This document shows positions 50,816 through 59,507 of a stretch of 64,000 nucleotides of DNA, in pieces. A program made the translations under genes and the position numbers. A model generated the notes under the pieces. It was not told the DNA's origin. It saw nothing but the letters and a program-made list of their open reading frames with translations, and made no database searches. This stretch comes from Bacteroidota bacterium (lineage in GTDB: Bacteria; Bacteroidota; Ignavibacteria; Ignavibacteriales; Melioribacteraceae). The stretch's first letter is position 1, and each line of letters starts with the position of its first letter. The stretch spans positions 434,001 through 498,000 of the forward strand of contig JAEWUC010000008.1 in NCBI GenBank assembly GCA_023397505.1. Reading direction: 5' to 3'.

Positions 50816-53254
50816 TCATTCGCCGAAATCTTCTCCGGCGCCTTCAGGCATTTCATTTTGAGTTCTATCGCGCTGATTCGCTTTATAATTGTTAATGTTG
50901 AATCTTAAATTGAGCATAACTATCGGCGATTCACGCTCCATATGCCTGTAACTATAAAAATCAAAGGATTTGTTTTCGGATTCGAATTTTGCAGAACTCA
51001 GGACATCGCGGATTTGGAGTGTTGCAGTTAAAGTTTTATCAAACAATTCCTGTTTAATAGCAAGATTTGTGAATAAAAATCCCTCACGCTTTCCTTGGGC
51101 AGAAACAGAAGGACTATTATAACTGGCATTTATTTGAAGTTGTGTTGAAGAACCCAACTTAATTGTATTGTTAAATCTTAGATTCCAGTTAAAACTGTTT
51201 CTTGAAAAATCCTGTCCGTACAAGATTCCTTCGATTTTGTAGTCGTACAAATTTCCCATCAAATTAACATTCCAATTGTTAATAGGATCAAAATTGAAAA
51301 ACAATTCAGTACCTAGCGAATAGTCTTTCCCAATGTTTTCAACAGAATTAAGAGTTACCTTTTCGGAATAAACAGATTGGATTCGCTCTATCCTATTGTT
51401 TGTTACTCTATAGTATCCCTCAAAAGATAAAACGCTTTTACCAAAAAAGGTTTGATAACCGAACTCATACGAATCAATATATTCTGGAAGCAACGCCGGG
51501 TTGCCTACTCGAATATTATAAGCGTCCATCCAGGTTACGAACGGCTCCAATTCCCAGCCGCGCGGGCGGTTTATTCTGCGTGTATAACTCGTCATCATTT
51601 GATGCCCGGCCAAAAACTCATATGATAAATGTGCGGAAGGGAAGTAATCCCATTTATCAATTGTAAAATTTTGATTTGTACTTTTTAATTCTATCGAACG
51701 CCCGGTATATTCTGTTCTAAAACCTAATTGGTAACCAAGCTTATTGTATTTGCTCGAATACATTGTGTAAATAGCAACTTCGTCTTTGTCATAATCTATA
51801 TCTTTGTCGTAAAGAGGGTCTATTTCATATATTTCTGTGGATGGATTGTATTTCGATAATCCTGTCATTTCATTATCATATTCGAATTCACCTTGGAAAC
51901 CAGCTTCGAATTTGGTATCGATGCCCAAAGGTAATGTATAATCTAATTTTGTTTCGAATTCTTTGCCGGGTCCCTTTTCGGTTGTTATTTGCCCGTTTAA
52001 TATTTGGCTGGTATTGAAAAGCCGGTTTAGGTTTTCGTCTTCCGAATTGTTTGAATTAAAAAGTAATTCGGCGGAAATTTGATGACCTTTGTCCTCGAAT
52101 GGGTGTTTATAATTTGCAAACAACGAATAGAAATCGCCAGCTCGTTTGTCTTCGGAATAGCTGGACAAATCGCTTGGTGTTTGATCTAATGAAGTCCATT
52201 CGGAAAAATTTAAATTTGATTTGCCGGATTGTGATCGGTTGCCGTATCGCCCGCCGAGTGAAAGTAAGTTTTTATTACCTAGGTCAAATGACATTGATCC
52301 TCTAAAACCGTAATGTTCCATCTCTCTATTGTCGCTTCCGTTCGCGTTGTAATAAGAAATTTTTGAACCGTCGTCTGTCCAGTTTTGTGTAAGTTGATTC
52401 CCGCCGAAATTTCTGATATTATAATTCAAACCAACATTAGCCTGAAACGATCCGCCTTTCATATCTGCAATTGCTTCGCCGCCGTATTTGTTTTTCAATC
52501 CGCCGTTTAATTCAAATACTCCGCTCAAGCCTTGGAGTTTGCTTTTCTTTAATATCACATTTATTATACCAGCAGTACCCTCGGGGTCGTATTTAGCTGA
52601 AGGGTTTGTAATTATCTCGATGTTTTCGATAGAACTTGCCGGTATTTGTTCCAAGGCGTCGGCAGGGTCCAAGATCGTAGGCCGCCCGTCAATCATAACC
52701 TTGAAATTACTGCTGCCGCGCAGACTTACATTACCTTCAATATCAACTGTTACGGAGGGTATATTCTCAAGAATATCGATAGCAGTACCGGAGCTTGCGG
52801 AAAAATTTTCGCCAACATTGATTACTTTTTTATCTATTTCATATGAAATAGAAGCGCGTTCACCGCTTACAACTACATCATTAACTCCATATGATTTAGG
52901 AGCGAGAAAAATTTTACCTACATCTATAGTTGCGTTGTTTTTAATCTGTATTTGATTTATAAAGGAATTATCATAACCAATAAAACTAACTCGTAGAAAA
53001 TAATTACCGTTTTTTACTCCGGTTAAAACAAAATTTCCGTTTTTGTTTGTAACAGTGCCAACTGATTGTACGCTATCGGGCAGGCTAAATAGAACAATGT
53101 TTGCAAATTCAAGCGGTGCAGATGAATTTAGATCAACAACAGTTCCTTCGATTGAAGCTGACTGCCTGCGACCATCATTTTGTGCAGTAATTAATAAGTT
53201 GAGCGACATGAACAGTGAAATTACAAAAATCAACTTTGTTCTTCTTAAAACCAT
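50816..53254 (-). CDS. TonB-dependent-receptor-like outer membrane beta-barrel protein
   Basis: This ~812-aa protein has a signal peptide (LIFVISLFMSLNLLITAQ), then a carboxypeptidase-regulatory-like beta domain (SIEGTVVDLNSSAPLEFANIVL). A plug domain follows with VGENFSASSGTAIDILENIPS and VSLRGSSNFKVMIDGRP, and then a large beta-barrel of the OMP_b-brl_3 type ending in RDRTQNEMPEGAGEDFGE. Such proteins import iron chelates, vitamins or oligosaccharides in Bacteroidota-like bacteria. The start 53254 leaves 6 nt from AAAGGGA; ATG 53260 is too near to it. No SusD partner is adjacent. Confidence 0.85.
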   Translation of the reverse strand: MVLRRTKLIFVISLFMSLNLLITAQNDGRRQSASIEGTVVDLNSSAPLEFANIVLFSLPDSVQSVGTVTNKNGNFVLTGVKNGNYFLRVSFIGYDNSFINQIQIKNNATIDVGKIFLAPKSYGVNDVVVSGERASISYEIDKKVINVGENFSASSGTAIDILENIPSVTVDIEGNVSLRGSSNFKVMIDGRPTILDPADALEQIPASSIENIEIITNPSAKYDPEGTAGIINVILKKSKLQGLSGVFELNGGLKNKYGGEAIADMKGGSFQANVGLNYNIRNFGGNQLTQNWTDDGSKISYYNANGSDNREMEHYGFRGSMSFDLGNKNLLSLGGRYGNRSQSGKSNLNFSEWTSLDQTPSDLSSYSEDKRAGDFYSLFANYKHPFEDKGHQISAELLFNSNNSEDENLNRLFNTSQILNGQITTEKGPGKEFETKLDYTLPLGIDTKFEAGFQGEFEYDNEMTGLSKYNPSTEIYEIDPLYDKDIDYDKDEVAIYTMYSSKYNKLGYQLGFRTEYTGRSIELKSTNQNFTIDKWDYFPSAHLSYEFLAGHQMMTSYTRRINRPRGWELEPFVTWMDAYNIRVGNPALLPEYIDSYEFGYQTFFGKSVLSFEGYYRVTNNRIERIQSVYSEKVTLNSVENIGKDYSLGTELFFNFDPINNWNVNLMGNLYDYKIEGILYGQDFSRNSFNWNLRFNNTIKLGSSTQLQINASYNSPSVSAQGKREGFLFTNLAIKQELFDKTLTATLQIRDVLSSAKFESENKSFDFYSYRHMERESPIVMLNLRFNINNYKANQRDRTQNEMPEGAGEDFGE

Positions 53255-53383
53255 TTTCATTCCCTTTCGTTAATTTAAAAATCAATTCCTTGTAGTTTGA
53301 TTTTTCGACATGAAACGTAAACAGCAGGTTTAAAGTTTGAAAACGCTTTTACAAAAAATTACAATTGTTGACAAAGATTAATA

Positions 53384-53419
53384 TTGACAGAATGCAATCA
53401 TTTATCGTATATTTACGAT
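53384..53419 (+). promoter_or_regulatory. arsR promoter with overlapping palindromic operator
   Basis: TTGACA (53384-53389) and TATATT (53408-53413) are 18 bases apart, a strong sigma70-type promoter. The -10 box lies inside ATCGTA-TATT-TACGAT (53404-53419), a perfect 6-bp dyad that is the expected ArsR binding site. Confidence 0.75.
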
Positions 53420-53439
53420 GAACGATAAAGGAGGCGTGT

Positions 53440-53787
53440 ATGTCTCAGAACAAAATTGAAGAGTTTTCATCTCGTGAAATAGAGCTAGCGGATATTGCAA
53501 AAGCTTTGTCACACCCGGCAAGAATAAAAATTCTAAAAATCCTTGCGCAGGAAAATGTATGTATGTGCGGCGAAATCGTTGATATGCTTCCATTAGCGCA
53601 AGCTACTGTATCGCAACATCTAAAAGAATTAAAAAGAGTAGGTTTAATCAGCGGGGAAATTGAGGGACCCAAAACGTGTTATTGTATTAATACAACTGCT
53701 GTAATAAAAGCTTTTGCAAAACTAACGGAATATTTTAATCAAATAGATAAGGAGTGCAAAGGATCATGCAAAACTCAAACGAAGTAA
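53440..53787 (+). CDS. arsR: ArsR-family metalloregulator
   Basis: This 115-aa winged-helix repressor has ALSHPARIKILKILAQENVCMCGEIVDML, where CMC corresponds to the CxC metalloid site of the ArsR alpha-3 helix, and the recognition helix AQATVSQHLKELKRVGLI. The C-terminal Cys-rich tail (KECKGSCK) is unusual but fits a metalloid sensor. AAAGGAGG stands 5 nt before the start. Release by arsenite would open the overlapping promoter and express arsM, whose start overlaps by 22 nt. Confidence 0.9.
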   Translation: MSQNKIEEFSSREIELADIAKALSHPARIKILKILAQENVCMCGEIVDMLPLAQATVSQHLKELKRVGLISGEIEGPKTCYCINTTAVIKAFAKLTEYFNQIDKECKGSCKTQTK

Positions 53788-54572
53788 AAGAAATAGTAAA
53801 AGAGAAGTACGGTGAAATCGCAAAACAATCTATGAAAGGTTGCGGGTGCGGCTGTGGTTGCTCGGATGGCAGCGATATAATCGGCTACACGATTATGCAG
53901 GATGAGTATTCTCATCTTAATGGGTACTTCTCGGAAGCGGATTTAAAACTCGGTTGCGGAATTCCGACCGAACATGCAGGAATTAAATTCGGCGATACGG
54001 TTGTTGATCTCGGCAGCGGTGCTGGTAACGATGCTTTTGTTGCCCGGGCTATCGTTGGTGAAACCGGAAAAGTTATTGGCATTGATATGACCGAAGCAAT
54101 GATTGAAAAAGCAAACCGTAACAAATCAAAACTTGGTTTCGAAAATGTTGAATTCAAACTAGGCGATATTGAAAGTATGCCTTTGGAAAATTCAATGGCT
54201 GATGTGGTTGTAAGCAATTGTGTACTGAATCTCGTTCCGGATAAAGTGAAAGCATTTACAGAGATATATAGGATCATAAAGCCCGGCGGACATTTTTGTG
54301 TTTCGGATATTGTTTTGAAAGGAGAACTGCCGGAAAAATTAAAAAAATCTGCCGAAATGTATGCGGGATGCGTTGCAGGCGCAATTCAACAAGAAGAATA
54401 TCTAAGAATTATAGAAAAAACAGGATTTAAGAATATTGAAATAAAAGCGTCTGTGAATTCTCCGCTACCGGATGATATTTTGAAAAGCTATTTAACAGAT
54501 AGTGAAATACAAGATTACAAACAAAGCGGCGCCGGAATTTTTAGCATTACTGTTTCTGCGGATAAAATTTAA
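53766..54572 (+). CDS. arsM: arsenite S-adenosylmethionine methyltransferase
   Basis: This ~268-aa enzyme has the ArsM marks: an N-terminal Cys-rich GCGCGCGCSDG, conserved GCGIPTEHAGI, motif I VVDLGSGAGNDAF, and the SNCVLNLVPDK and GCVAGAI segments that carry the catalytic cysteines. It methylates arsenite to volatile or less toxic forms. ATG 53766 follows AAGGATC; the frame starts inside arsR by 22 nt, so the two are coupled. No arsB/acr3 pump or arsC is adjacent. Confidence 0.92.
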   Translation: MQNSNEVKEIVKEKYGEIAKQSMKGCGCGCGCSDGSDIIGYTIMQDEYSHLNGYFSEADLKLGCGIPTEHAGIKFGDTVVDLGSGAGNDAFVARAIVGETGKVIGIDMTEAMIEKANRNKSKLGFENVEFKLGDIESMPLENSMADVVVSNCVLNLVPDKVKAFTEIYRIIKPGGHFCVSDIVLKGELPEKLKKSAEMYAGCVAGAIQQEEYLRIIEKTGFKNIEIKASVNSPLPDDILKSYLTDSEIQDYKQSGAGIFSITVSADKI

Positions 54573-54596
54573 TCAATAAATGTTTTTAAAATAATT

Positions 54597-54640
54597 AGTG
54601 CCTTTGAGTCCCTGATATGTAAAGAAGTCGCAAAGGCACT
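54597..54640. terminator. hairpin between the convergent arsM and prfC genes
   Basis: AGTGCCTTTG (54597-54606) pairs perfectly with CAAAGGCACT (54631-54640) over a 24-nt loop. No T-run follows, so termination may be weak. Confidence 0.5.
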
Positions 54641-54668
54641 ATTCATAATTTCGTTACAGAAATAAAAT

Positions 54669-56279
54669 TTATGCTACACTTTCCATTTCAAGAGTTTGAT
54701 CGTTGTGTTCGATACTGAAAAGAAACTGGGCTTTTGGATTTTTTTCTTTCGCACGCTGCAATGAATATTCAGACTCTGCGATGTAAACCAAGTTTTTATT
54801 TTTATCGTAAAACAAATTATTCGACCACAAATTCAATAAACTTTCTATATCGCTTTTGTTTTCGTATTTAACCCAGCAGGCTTTGTGCGATGGGTAATTA
54901 ATAAATTCGCATTGTGCGCCGAACTCATGTAAAAGGCGGAATTTAATTACATCAAATTGTAAAGCACCAACAACTCCAATAACTTTTCTATTTCCGTAAT
55001 TCTGTGTAAATAACTGCGCCAAACCTTCGTCGGTTAATTGGCTTATTCCTTTTTCAAGCTGCTTTGATTTGAACGGATCGGTATTTCGTAATTCTCTAAA
55101 AATTTCCGGTGAGAAGCTCGGAATGCCCTTAAACATAAAAGCATCGCCTTCGGTTAATGTATCACCTATTTTGAATAACCCGGTATCATAAAGTCCGATA
55201 ACATCGCCGGCATAAGCATCATCAATAACGCTTTTTGCTTGACCTAAAAAGGTGGCCGGGTTAGGAAATTTAATTTGCCTATCTAACCGTACATGATGAT
55301 AAAACTTATTCCTTTCAAATTTGCCCGAACAAACACGTAAGAATGCAATCCTGTCGCGGTGTTTGGGATCGATGTTTGCGTGAATTTTAAATACGAAGCC
55401 GCTGAAATTTTCATTTTCTGCTTCGATCAAACCGTTGGTTGATTCCCGCGGTGCCGGCGGAGGGGCAATCTCTACAAAAGTATCAAGCAATTCTTTAACG
55501 CCGAAGTTGTTAAGCGCGCTTCCGAAAAACACAGGCGCCAGATGGCCTTCCCTATATTTTTCTATGTCAAATCTTTCATAAATACCGTTAACAAGATCGA
55601 TATCGTTTTTTAATTTTTCTGCACCTTCACCGAAAGTTTCGGCTAATTCGGGGTCATCGATTGAATTAAAAAGGCGTACTTCATCTTCAACTTTTTGTTT
55701 GTTGGAATGAAAAAACGCAAAAGAATTTTTGTAAATATTATAAACTCCTTTAAATGTACTTCCTATTCCAAGCGGCCAACTTAATGGTCGAACTTTAATG
55801 CCGAGTTTATTTTCTACTTCGTCTAAAAGTTCAACCGGATCTTTTCCTTCTCTATCGAGTTTATTAATAAAAACAATAACGGGCGTATTTCTCATCCGGC
55901 AGACATTCATAAGTTTTTCTGTTTGTTCTTCAACTCCTTTAACGCAGTCAATTACAAGTATCACACTGTCAACGGCGGTCAATGTTCTGTAAGTGTCTTC
56001 CGCAAAATCTTTGTGCCCCGGAGTATCGAGGAGATTAATTATCGCGTCTTTATATTCGAAAGAAAGGACAGATGTAGCGACAGAAATTCCGCGCTGTTTT
56101 TCAATTTCTAAAAAATCCGAAGCGGCTGTTTTCTTTATCTTGTTGGATTTTACAGCTCCTGCAATTTGAATCGCGCCGCTGTACAAAAGCAATTTTTCCG
56201 TCAACGTTGTTTTGCCTGCATCCGGGTGACTTATAATTCCAAAAGTTTTACGGCGCTCTATATTTTTCTTAATGCTCAT
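54669..56279 (-). CDS. prfC: peptide chain release factor 3
   Basis: This 536-aa translational GTPase has G1 SHPDAGKTTLTEKLL, switch I with RGISVATS, G3 LLDTPGHKDFAEDTYR, G4 FINKLDREGKDP, and later RF3-specific domains (FSPEIFRELRNTDPFKSKQLEKG-type). It recycles RF1 and RF2 after termination. ATG 56279 is preferred over the in-frame TTG at 56285; length is close to the family norm. Confidence 0.95.
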   Translation of the reverse strand: MSIKKNIERRKTFGIISHPDAGKTTLTEKLLLYSGAIQIAGAVKSNKIKKTAASDFLEIEKQRGISVATSVLSFEYKDAIINLLDTPGHKDFAEDTYRTLTAVDSVILVIDCVKGVEEQTEKLMNVCRMRNTPVIVFINKLDREGKDPVELLDEVENKLGIKVRPLSWPLGIGSTFKGVYNIYKNSFAFFHSNKQKVEDEVRLFNSIDDPELAETFGEGAEKLKNDIDLVNGIYERFDIEKYREGHLAPVFFGSALNNFGVKELLDTFVEIAPPPAPRESTNGLIEAENENFSGFVFKIHANIDPKHRDRIAFLRVCSGKFERNKFYHHVRLDRQIKFPNPATFLGQAKSVIDDAYAGDVIGLYDTGLFKIGDTLTEGDAFMFKGIPSFSPEIFRELRNTDPFKSKQLEKGISQLTDEGLAQLFTQNYGNRKVIGVVGALQFDVIKFRLLHEFGAQCEFINYPSHKACWVKYENKSDIESLLNLWSNNLFYDKNKNLVYIAESEYSLQRAKEKNPKAQFLFSIEHNDQTLEMESVA

Positions 56280-56643
56280 TTTCAAATTAATAGTTAGTGT
56301 TGTTGATGATTTTCGATCGAGGAAATTGCGGTTTGCCCGTAAATCTCAAATCGGGTTTTTTATATGAGAAAATCAAAATTCACAAGACAAATATAAGCTT
56401 TTACCTAAATATTGAGAAACTATAAATAATCGTACAATGGAATTGCGAAAATAAATTTGAATTTCTTTAGAAAATCACAAGTTTTATTATTGTTTCTAAA
56501 TAGGCGGTAATGCGAAAAGCAGTATTGATTAACGGGCTGGTATATTTTCGAAACAGACTTACTATAATAAATACTCTCCGCTATTGGAACGGAGAGTTTG
56601 TAATTAGGATCGCTTTCACCCTTAAACGGAAAATGATACCATG
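56280..56643. other. intergenic region without supported features
   Basis: A CCCG/CGGG imperfect stem with A/T flanks lies near 56330-56365 and may terminate the esterase transcript weakly. An 89-codon minus-strand frame (56420-56689) overlaps the esterase end and looks accidental. Confidence 0.4.
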
Positions 56644-58065
56644 CTATTTTAAATAAATCATTTTTTTTGTTTCGGAATAGTTGCCACATGTAATCTGATA
56701 ATAGAAAACTCCGCTTGCAAGGTCGGCGGCATTGAAAACGGTTTTATGATGCCCGGCGGATTTGATTTCATTTATTGAAGAAATTAATTCGCCAGAACAG
56801 TTATAAATTTTTAGCGATACATTGCCACCTTTAGGCACTGAGTATCCGATAGTTGTTGAAGGATTAAAAGGGTTAGGATAATTTTGATATAAACGATAAT
56901 TGTTCAGTATGCCTTGCCTACTTTCCACCGAAGTTGCACCATCTTCGAAATCAAGTTTAGACGAAACATGCGGAAGTAAATGCTGCTCAATTCTGTTTCT
57001 TAAATAATTGGCATGAGCGCCGTTGAACGAAATGAGCTGATGCTGAATGCCTTCTGCTTTTAATAGTTCCGAAGTATAATCGCTTCCGCGGCAAATCCAC
57101 GAATACTCATCCTTTGTCCCGTACTCAATTGTAAAATCAACAAGTGATTGCAAATTGGTTTTATACATTTTAATTTTTTCTTTAAAACCTCCGTAGCCGT
57201 TTTCATAGTTTTGTAAAACAGTTGAATCGCATTTCAATACACCGTTTTCGTAACTGTACGGATATTTTGTGTAGTGCGGGTATGCAGTTGTGTCGGGCGA
57301 AAAAGCAGCGCCGTAACCGTAAATAAAGCAAGTAAACCAATCGCCTGCATTTCTTCTTGAAGTCATATATGTTTTGAAGGCATTAGCAGCATTTGTTTTA
57401 TCCATTTTGCTCCACTCGTCAATCTTGCTTAAATATGATTTTATGATTGTTTCTGAAGTGAAAGTGCCTTGATCTTTTAAACCGTTTTGATCGTACAAGC
57501 CGGGACTCATTGAATAAATTATTCCGAATGTATCTGAATTTTTCATGCCGACATTTATTGCGCCGAATCCGCCCATAGAGTGCCCGGCAATTGCACGCGC
57601 CTCCCGTTTTTTTATTGTTCTATAATTATTATCAATGTAGGAAACAACATCCTTTGCAACCCAATCGCTCCAATTGCCGGAAGCCGTAGAGTTTTCGTAA
57701 AAGCTGCCGTCCATTAGATTAATCCCGTCAAGCAGAACAAAAATCATTTCTTTAATAGCGCCGGAGCTGATTAAGTTATCCATAGAGTTTTGCAATCTAA
57801 AACCTTGTATCAAACCGTTTAGGAAATAAATACTTTTGTCGCCGTGCCCGGCAAGGAAATAAACAACAGGATAGTTTTTTTGTGAAGACGAATACGATGG
57901 CGGTAAGTATACGTTTATTTCCCGCGTTGGTGAATAATCGATTTTATTGTTGCTAAGAGAAGGCGAGTCGATTTGAAGTGTTAATAATTGTCCGCCTGTT
58001 GTTTGTCCATTTGAAAGTGAAACAAAGAGAACGATAAATAATGTGCAGAAAACAATTTTTTTCAT
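56644..58065 (-). CDS. secreted esterase with C-terminal T9SS-type sorting domain
   Basis: This 473-aa protein has a signal peptide, then an alpha/beta-hydrolase of the esterase D/feruloyl esterase type (VYLPPSYSSSQKNYPVVYFLAG and AGHSMGGFGAINVGMK with the nucleophile Ser in GHSMGG). The C-terminal ~85 residues begin YQNYPNPFNPSTTIGYSVPKG and end in GNYSETKKMIYLK, the Por/type IX secretion sorting domain seen throughout Ignavibacteriota and Bacteroidota. It should be released or anchored at the cell surface and may cut ester side chains of polysaccharide. It is the best taxonomic marker in this window. Confidence 0.88.
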   Translation of the reverse strand: MKKIVFCTLFIVLFVSLSNGQTTGGQLLTLQIDSPSLSNNKIDYSPTREINVYLPPSYSSSQKNYPVVYFLAGHGDKSIYFLNGLIQGFRLQNSMDNLISSGAIKEMIFVLLDGINLMDGSFYENSTASGNWSDWVAKDVVSYIDNNYRTIKKREARAIAGHSMGGFGAINVGMKNSDTFGIIYSMSPGLYDQNGLKDQGTFTSETIIKSYLSKIDEWSKMDKTNAANAFKTYMTSRRNAGDWFTCFIYGYGAAFSPDTTAYPHYTKYPYSYENGVLKCDSTVLQNYENGYGGFKEKIKMYKTNLQSLVDFTIEYGTKDEYSWICRGSDYTSELLKAEGIQHQLISFNGAHANYLRNRIEQHLLPHVSSKLDFEDGATSVESRQGILNNYRLYQNYPNPFNPSTTIGYSVPKGGNVSLKIYNCSGELISSINEIKSAGHHKTVFNAADLASGVFYYQITCGNYSETKKMIYLK

Positions 58066-58178
58066 GACGAATCCTTTGATAGTTTAATTAATACGCTGCA
58101 AAAGTGATTAATTAATTATCGGTTGTCGTCACGGTTTATAAGGTAGGACGTTCGAATACTGTAAACGGTACTTTGAAG

Positions 58179-59309
58179 TTAGTTTTTTGTGCAAATATCT
58201 CTTTTGTAATCCGAAGGGGTTTTACCGGTAAGTTTTTTGAATGAATTATTGAAAACGGACTTTGAATTGAAACCGCATTCGTATGCGATTTCCAGAATCG
58301 TTTTTGAGTTGCAAGAATTGTCGGCAAGCATCTTTTTACATTCCTCAACTCTGTAATAGTTAACAAAATCGTAAAAGTTCTTGCCAAATTCGGAATTGAT
58401 AATTTGCGAAACTATATGATTCTGAACCTTTAACTTTTCGGCTATTTCGGCTAAGGAAAGAGTATTCGACCGGAATATTTTTTCTTCGTTCATTAAAAAT
58501 GTAAGCTTTTTTAGATAGACCTCTTTTTCATCGCTGTCGAGAAGTGTTTTCTCATATTTCCTTCGCACAGCTGCAATCTTGTTCTGGAAAACTTCGGGGA
58601 AACGTATGGCTATTAAAACGACAGAGTTTGCAAAGACAAAAATACCGGCTATTGTAAATGTGAAAAGTATATCTAAAAGATTTTTATCAGTAACAATAAA
58701 AATACTTATGATATTTACAGCCCAAATAAATATGAAACCTCCAAGCAAAAATTGAAGCCACCGCAGATGGTTCAACTGGGCTTGTGCAAAATTCTTTTTA
58801 AGATATTCTTTGTAATATGAAAGTAGTTTATAGCTTAATATTGAATAAATAATGAAGTGCAAATAAACTACTGTGGTTGTTAATGTTATGAATAAATTAT
58901 TGAAAAAAGCTTTGTAGAACACAGTAAAGTTTTTACTTGATACCAAATAAATCAGTTGAAAAATATTGTTGATCAAAAAAAACAAAATAAAAGGCGTAAA
59001 ATTCAAAAGCAGTATTTTATCAATCTTTACTTCGTTGAAAGTTGATTTCTTTATGTAGAAATAAATAGAAGGACCGAGAGCCAAATCAAAAGCAAAGCCG
59101 TGTAAAACCAAAAACATAAAATTTGTTTCGCTGCCGGCAGAAGGTTTTAAAAAATCAAAAGCGAAACAAATTGCCTTTGCAATAAAAAAACCCGATAGAA
59201 ATTTATTTGCAATTGTATTGCCGTCTTTTATTAATAATAATACAATTCCGGCTAAGGATAACTGAAAAATCGAAAAAAGAAGCAGTAAATTTTGAAACGA
59301 GTATGTCAT
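58179..59309 (-). CDS. 7TM membrane-bound AraC-family regulator
   Basis: This 376-aa protein has seven hydrophobic helices in the first ~235 residues (7TM-type sensing part), followed by an AraC DNA-binding domain with two HTHs (SLAEIAEKLKVQNHIVSQIINSE and ILEIAYECGFNSKSVFNNSFKKLTGKTPSDYKRD). This layout is typical of Bacteroidota-like genomes and may link an extracellular cue to transcription. It lies upstream of the esterase on the same strand, with 113 nt between, and could regulate it. Confidence 0.85.
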   Translation of the reverse strand: MTYSFQNLLLLFSIFQLSLAGIVLLLIKDGNTIANKFLSGFFIAKAICFAFDFLKPSAGSETNFMFLVLHGFAFDLALGPSIYFYIKKSTFNEVKIDKILLLNFTPFILFFLINNIFQLIYLVSSKNFTVFYKAFFNNLFITLTTTVVYLHFIIYSILSYKLLSYYKEYLKKNFAQAQLNHLRWLQFLLGGFIFIWAVNIISIFIVTDKNLLDILFTFTIAGIFVFANSVVLIAIRFPEVFQNKIAAVRRKYEKTLLDSDEKEVYLKKLTFLMNEEKIFRSNTLSLAEIAEKLKVQNHIVSQIINSEFGKNFYDFVNYYRVEECKKMLADNSCNSKTILEIAYECGFNSKSVFNNSFKKLTGKTPSDYKRDICTKN

Positions 59310-59507
59310 TAGTAGTTTATTCTTCGTATTAAAACGTGGTGCAAAGCTCTAATATTTGAAGTTAAAATTCAAATCCGATTAATTCTTCCCAAAAGAATAA
59401 TTATTGTGATTTAGAGTTTATAGAGGAAAACAAATCAAACATTTCAAGAATATGAATTGAAATAGTGGTATTTTGGCGCCGGATTTTTTTCATAATATAA
59501 GATTACG

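Noticed and set aside
52488..52955. 155-codon plus-strand frame inside the outer membrane receptor gene
   Set aside because: It lies antisense to a clear coding region; its codons follow the opposite-strand gene and no start site is visible.
56420..56689. 89-codon minus-strand frame downstream of the esterase
   Set aside because: It overlaps the esterase 3' end, has no ribosome binding site, and the product is low-complexity aromatic/Lys-rich without a known motif.
58136..58387. 83-codon minus-strand frame over the end of the AraC regulator
   Set aside because: It overlaps the AraC DNA-binding domain in another frame; the AraC frame is strongly supported by family motifs.
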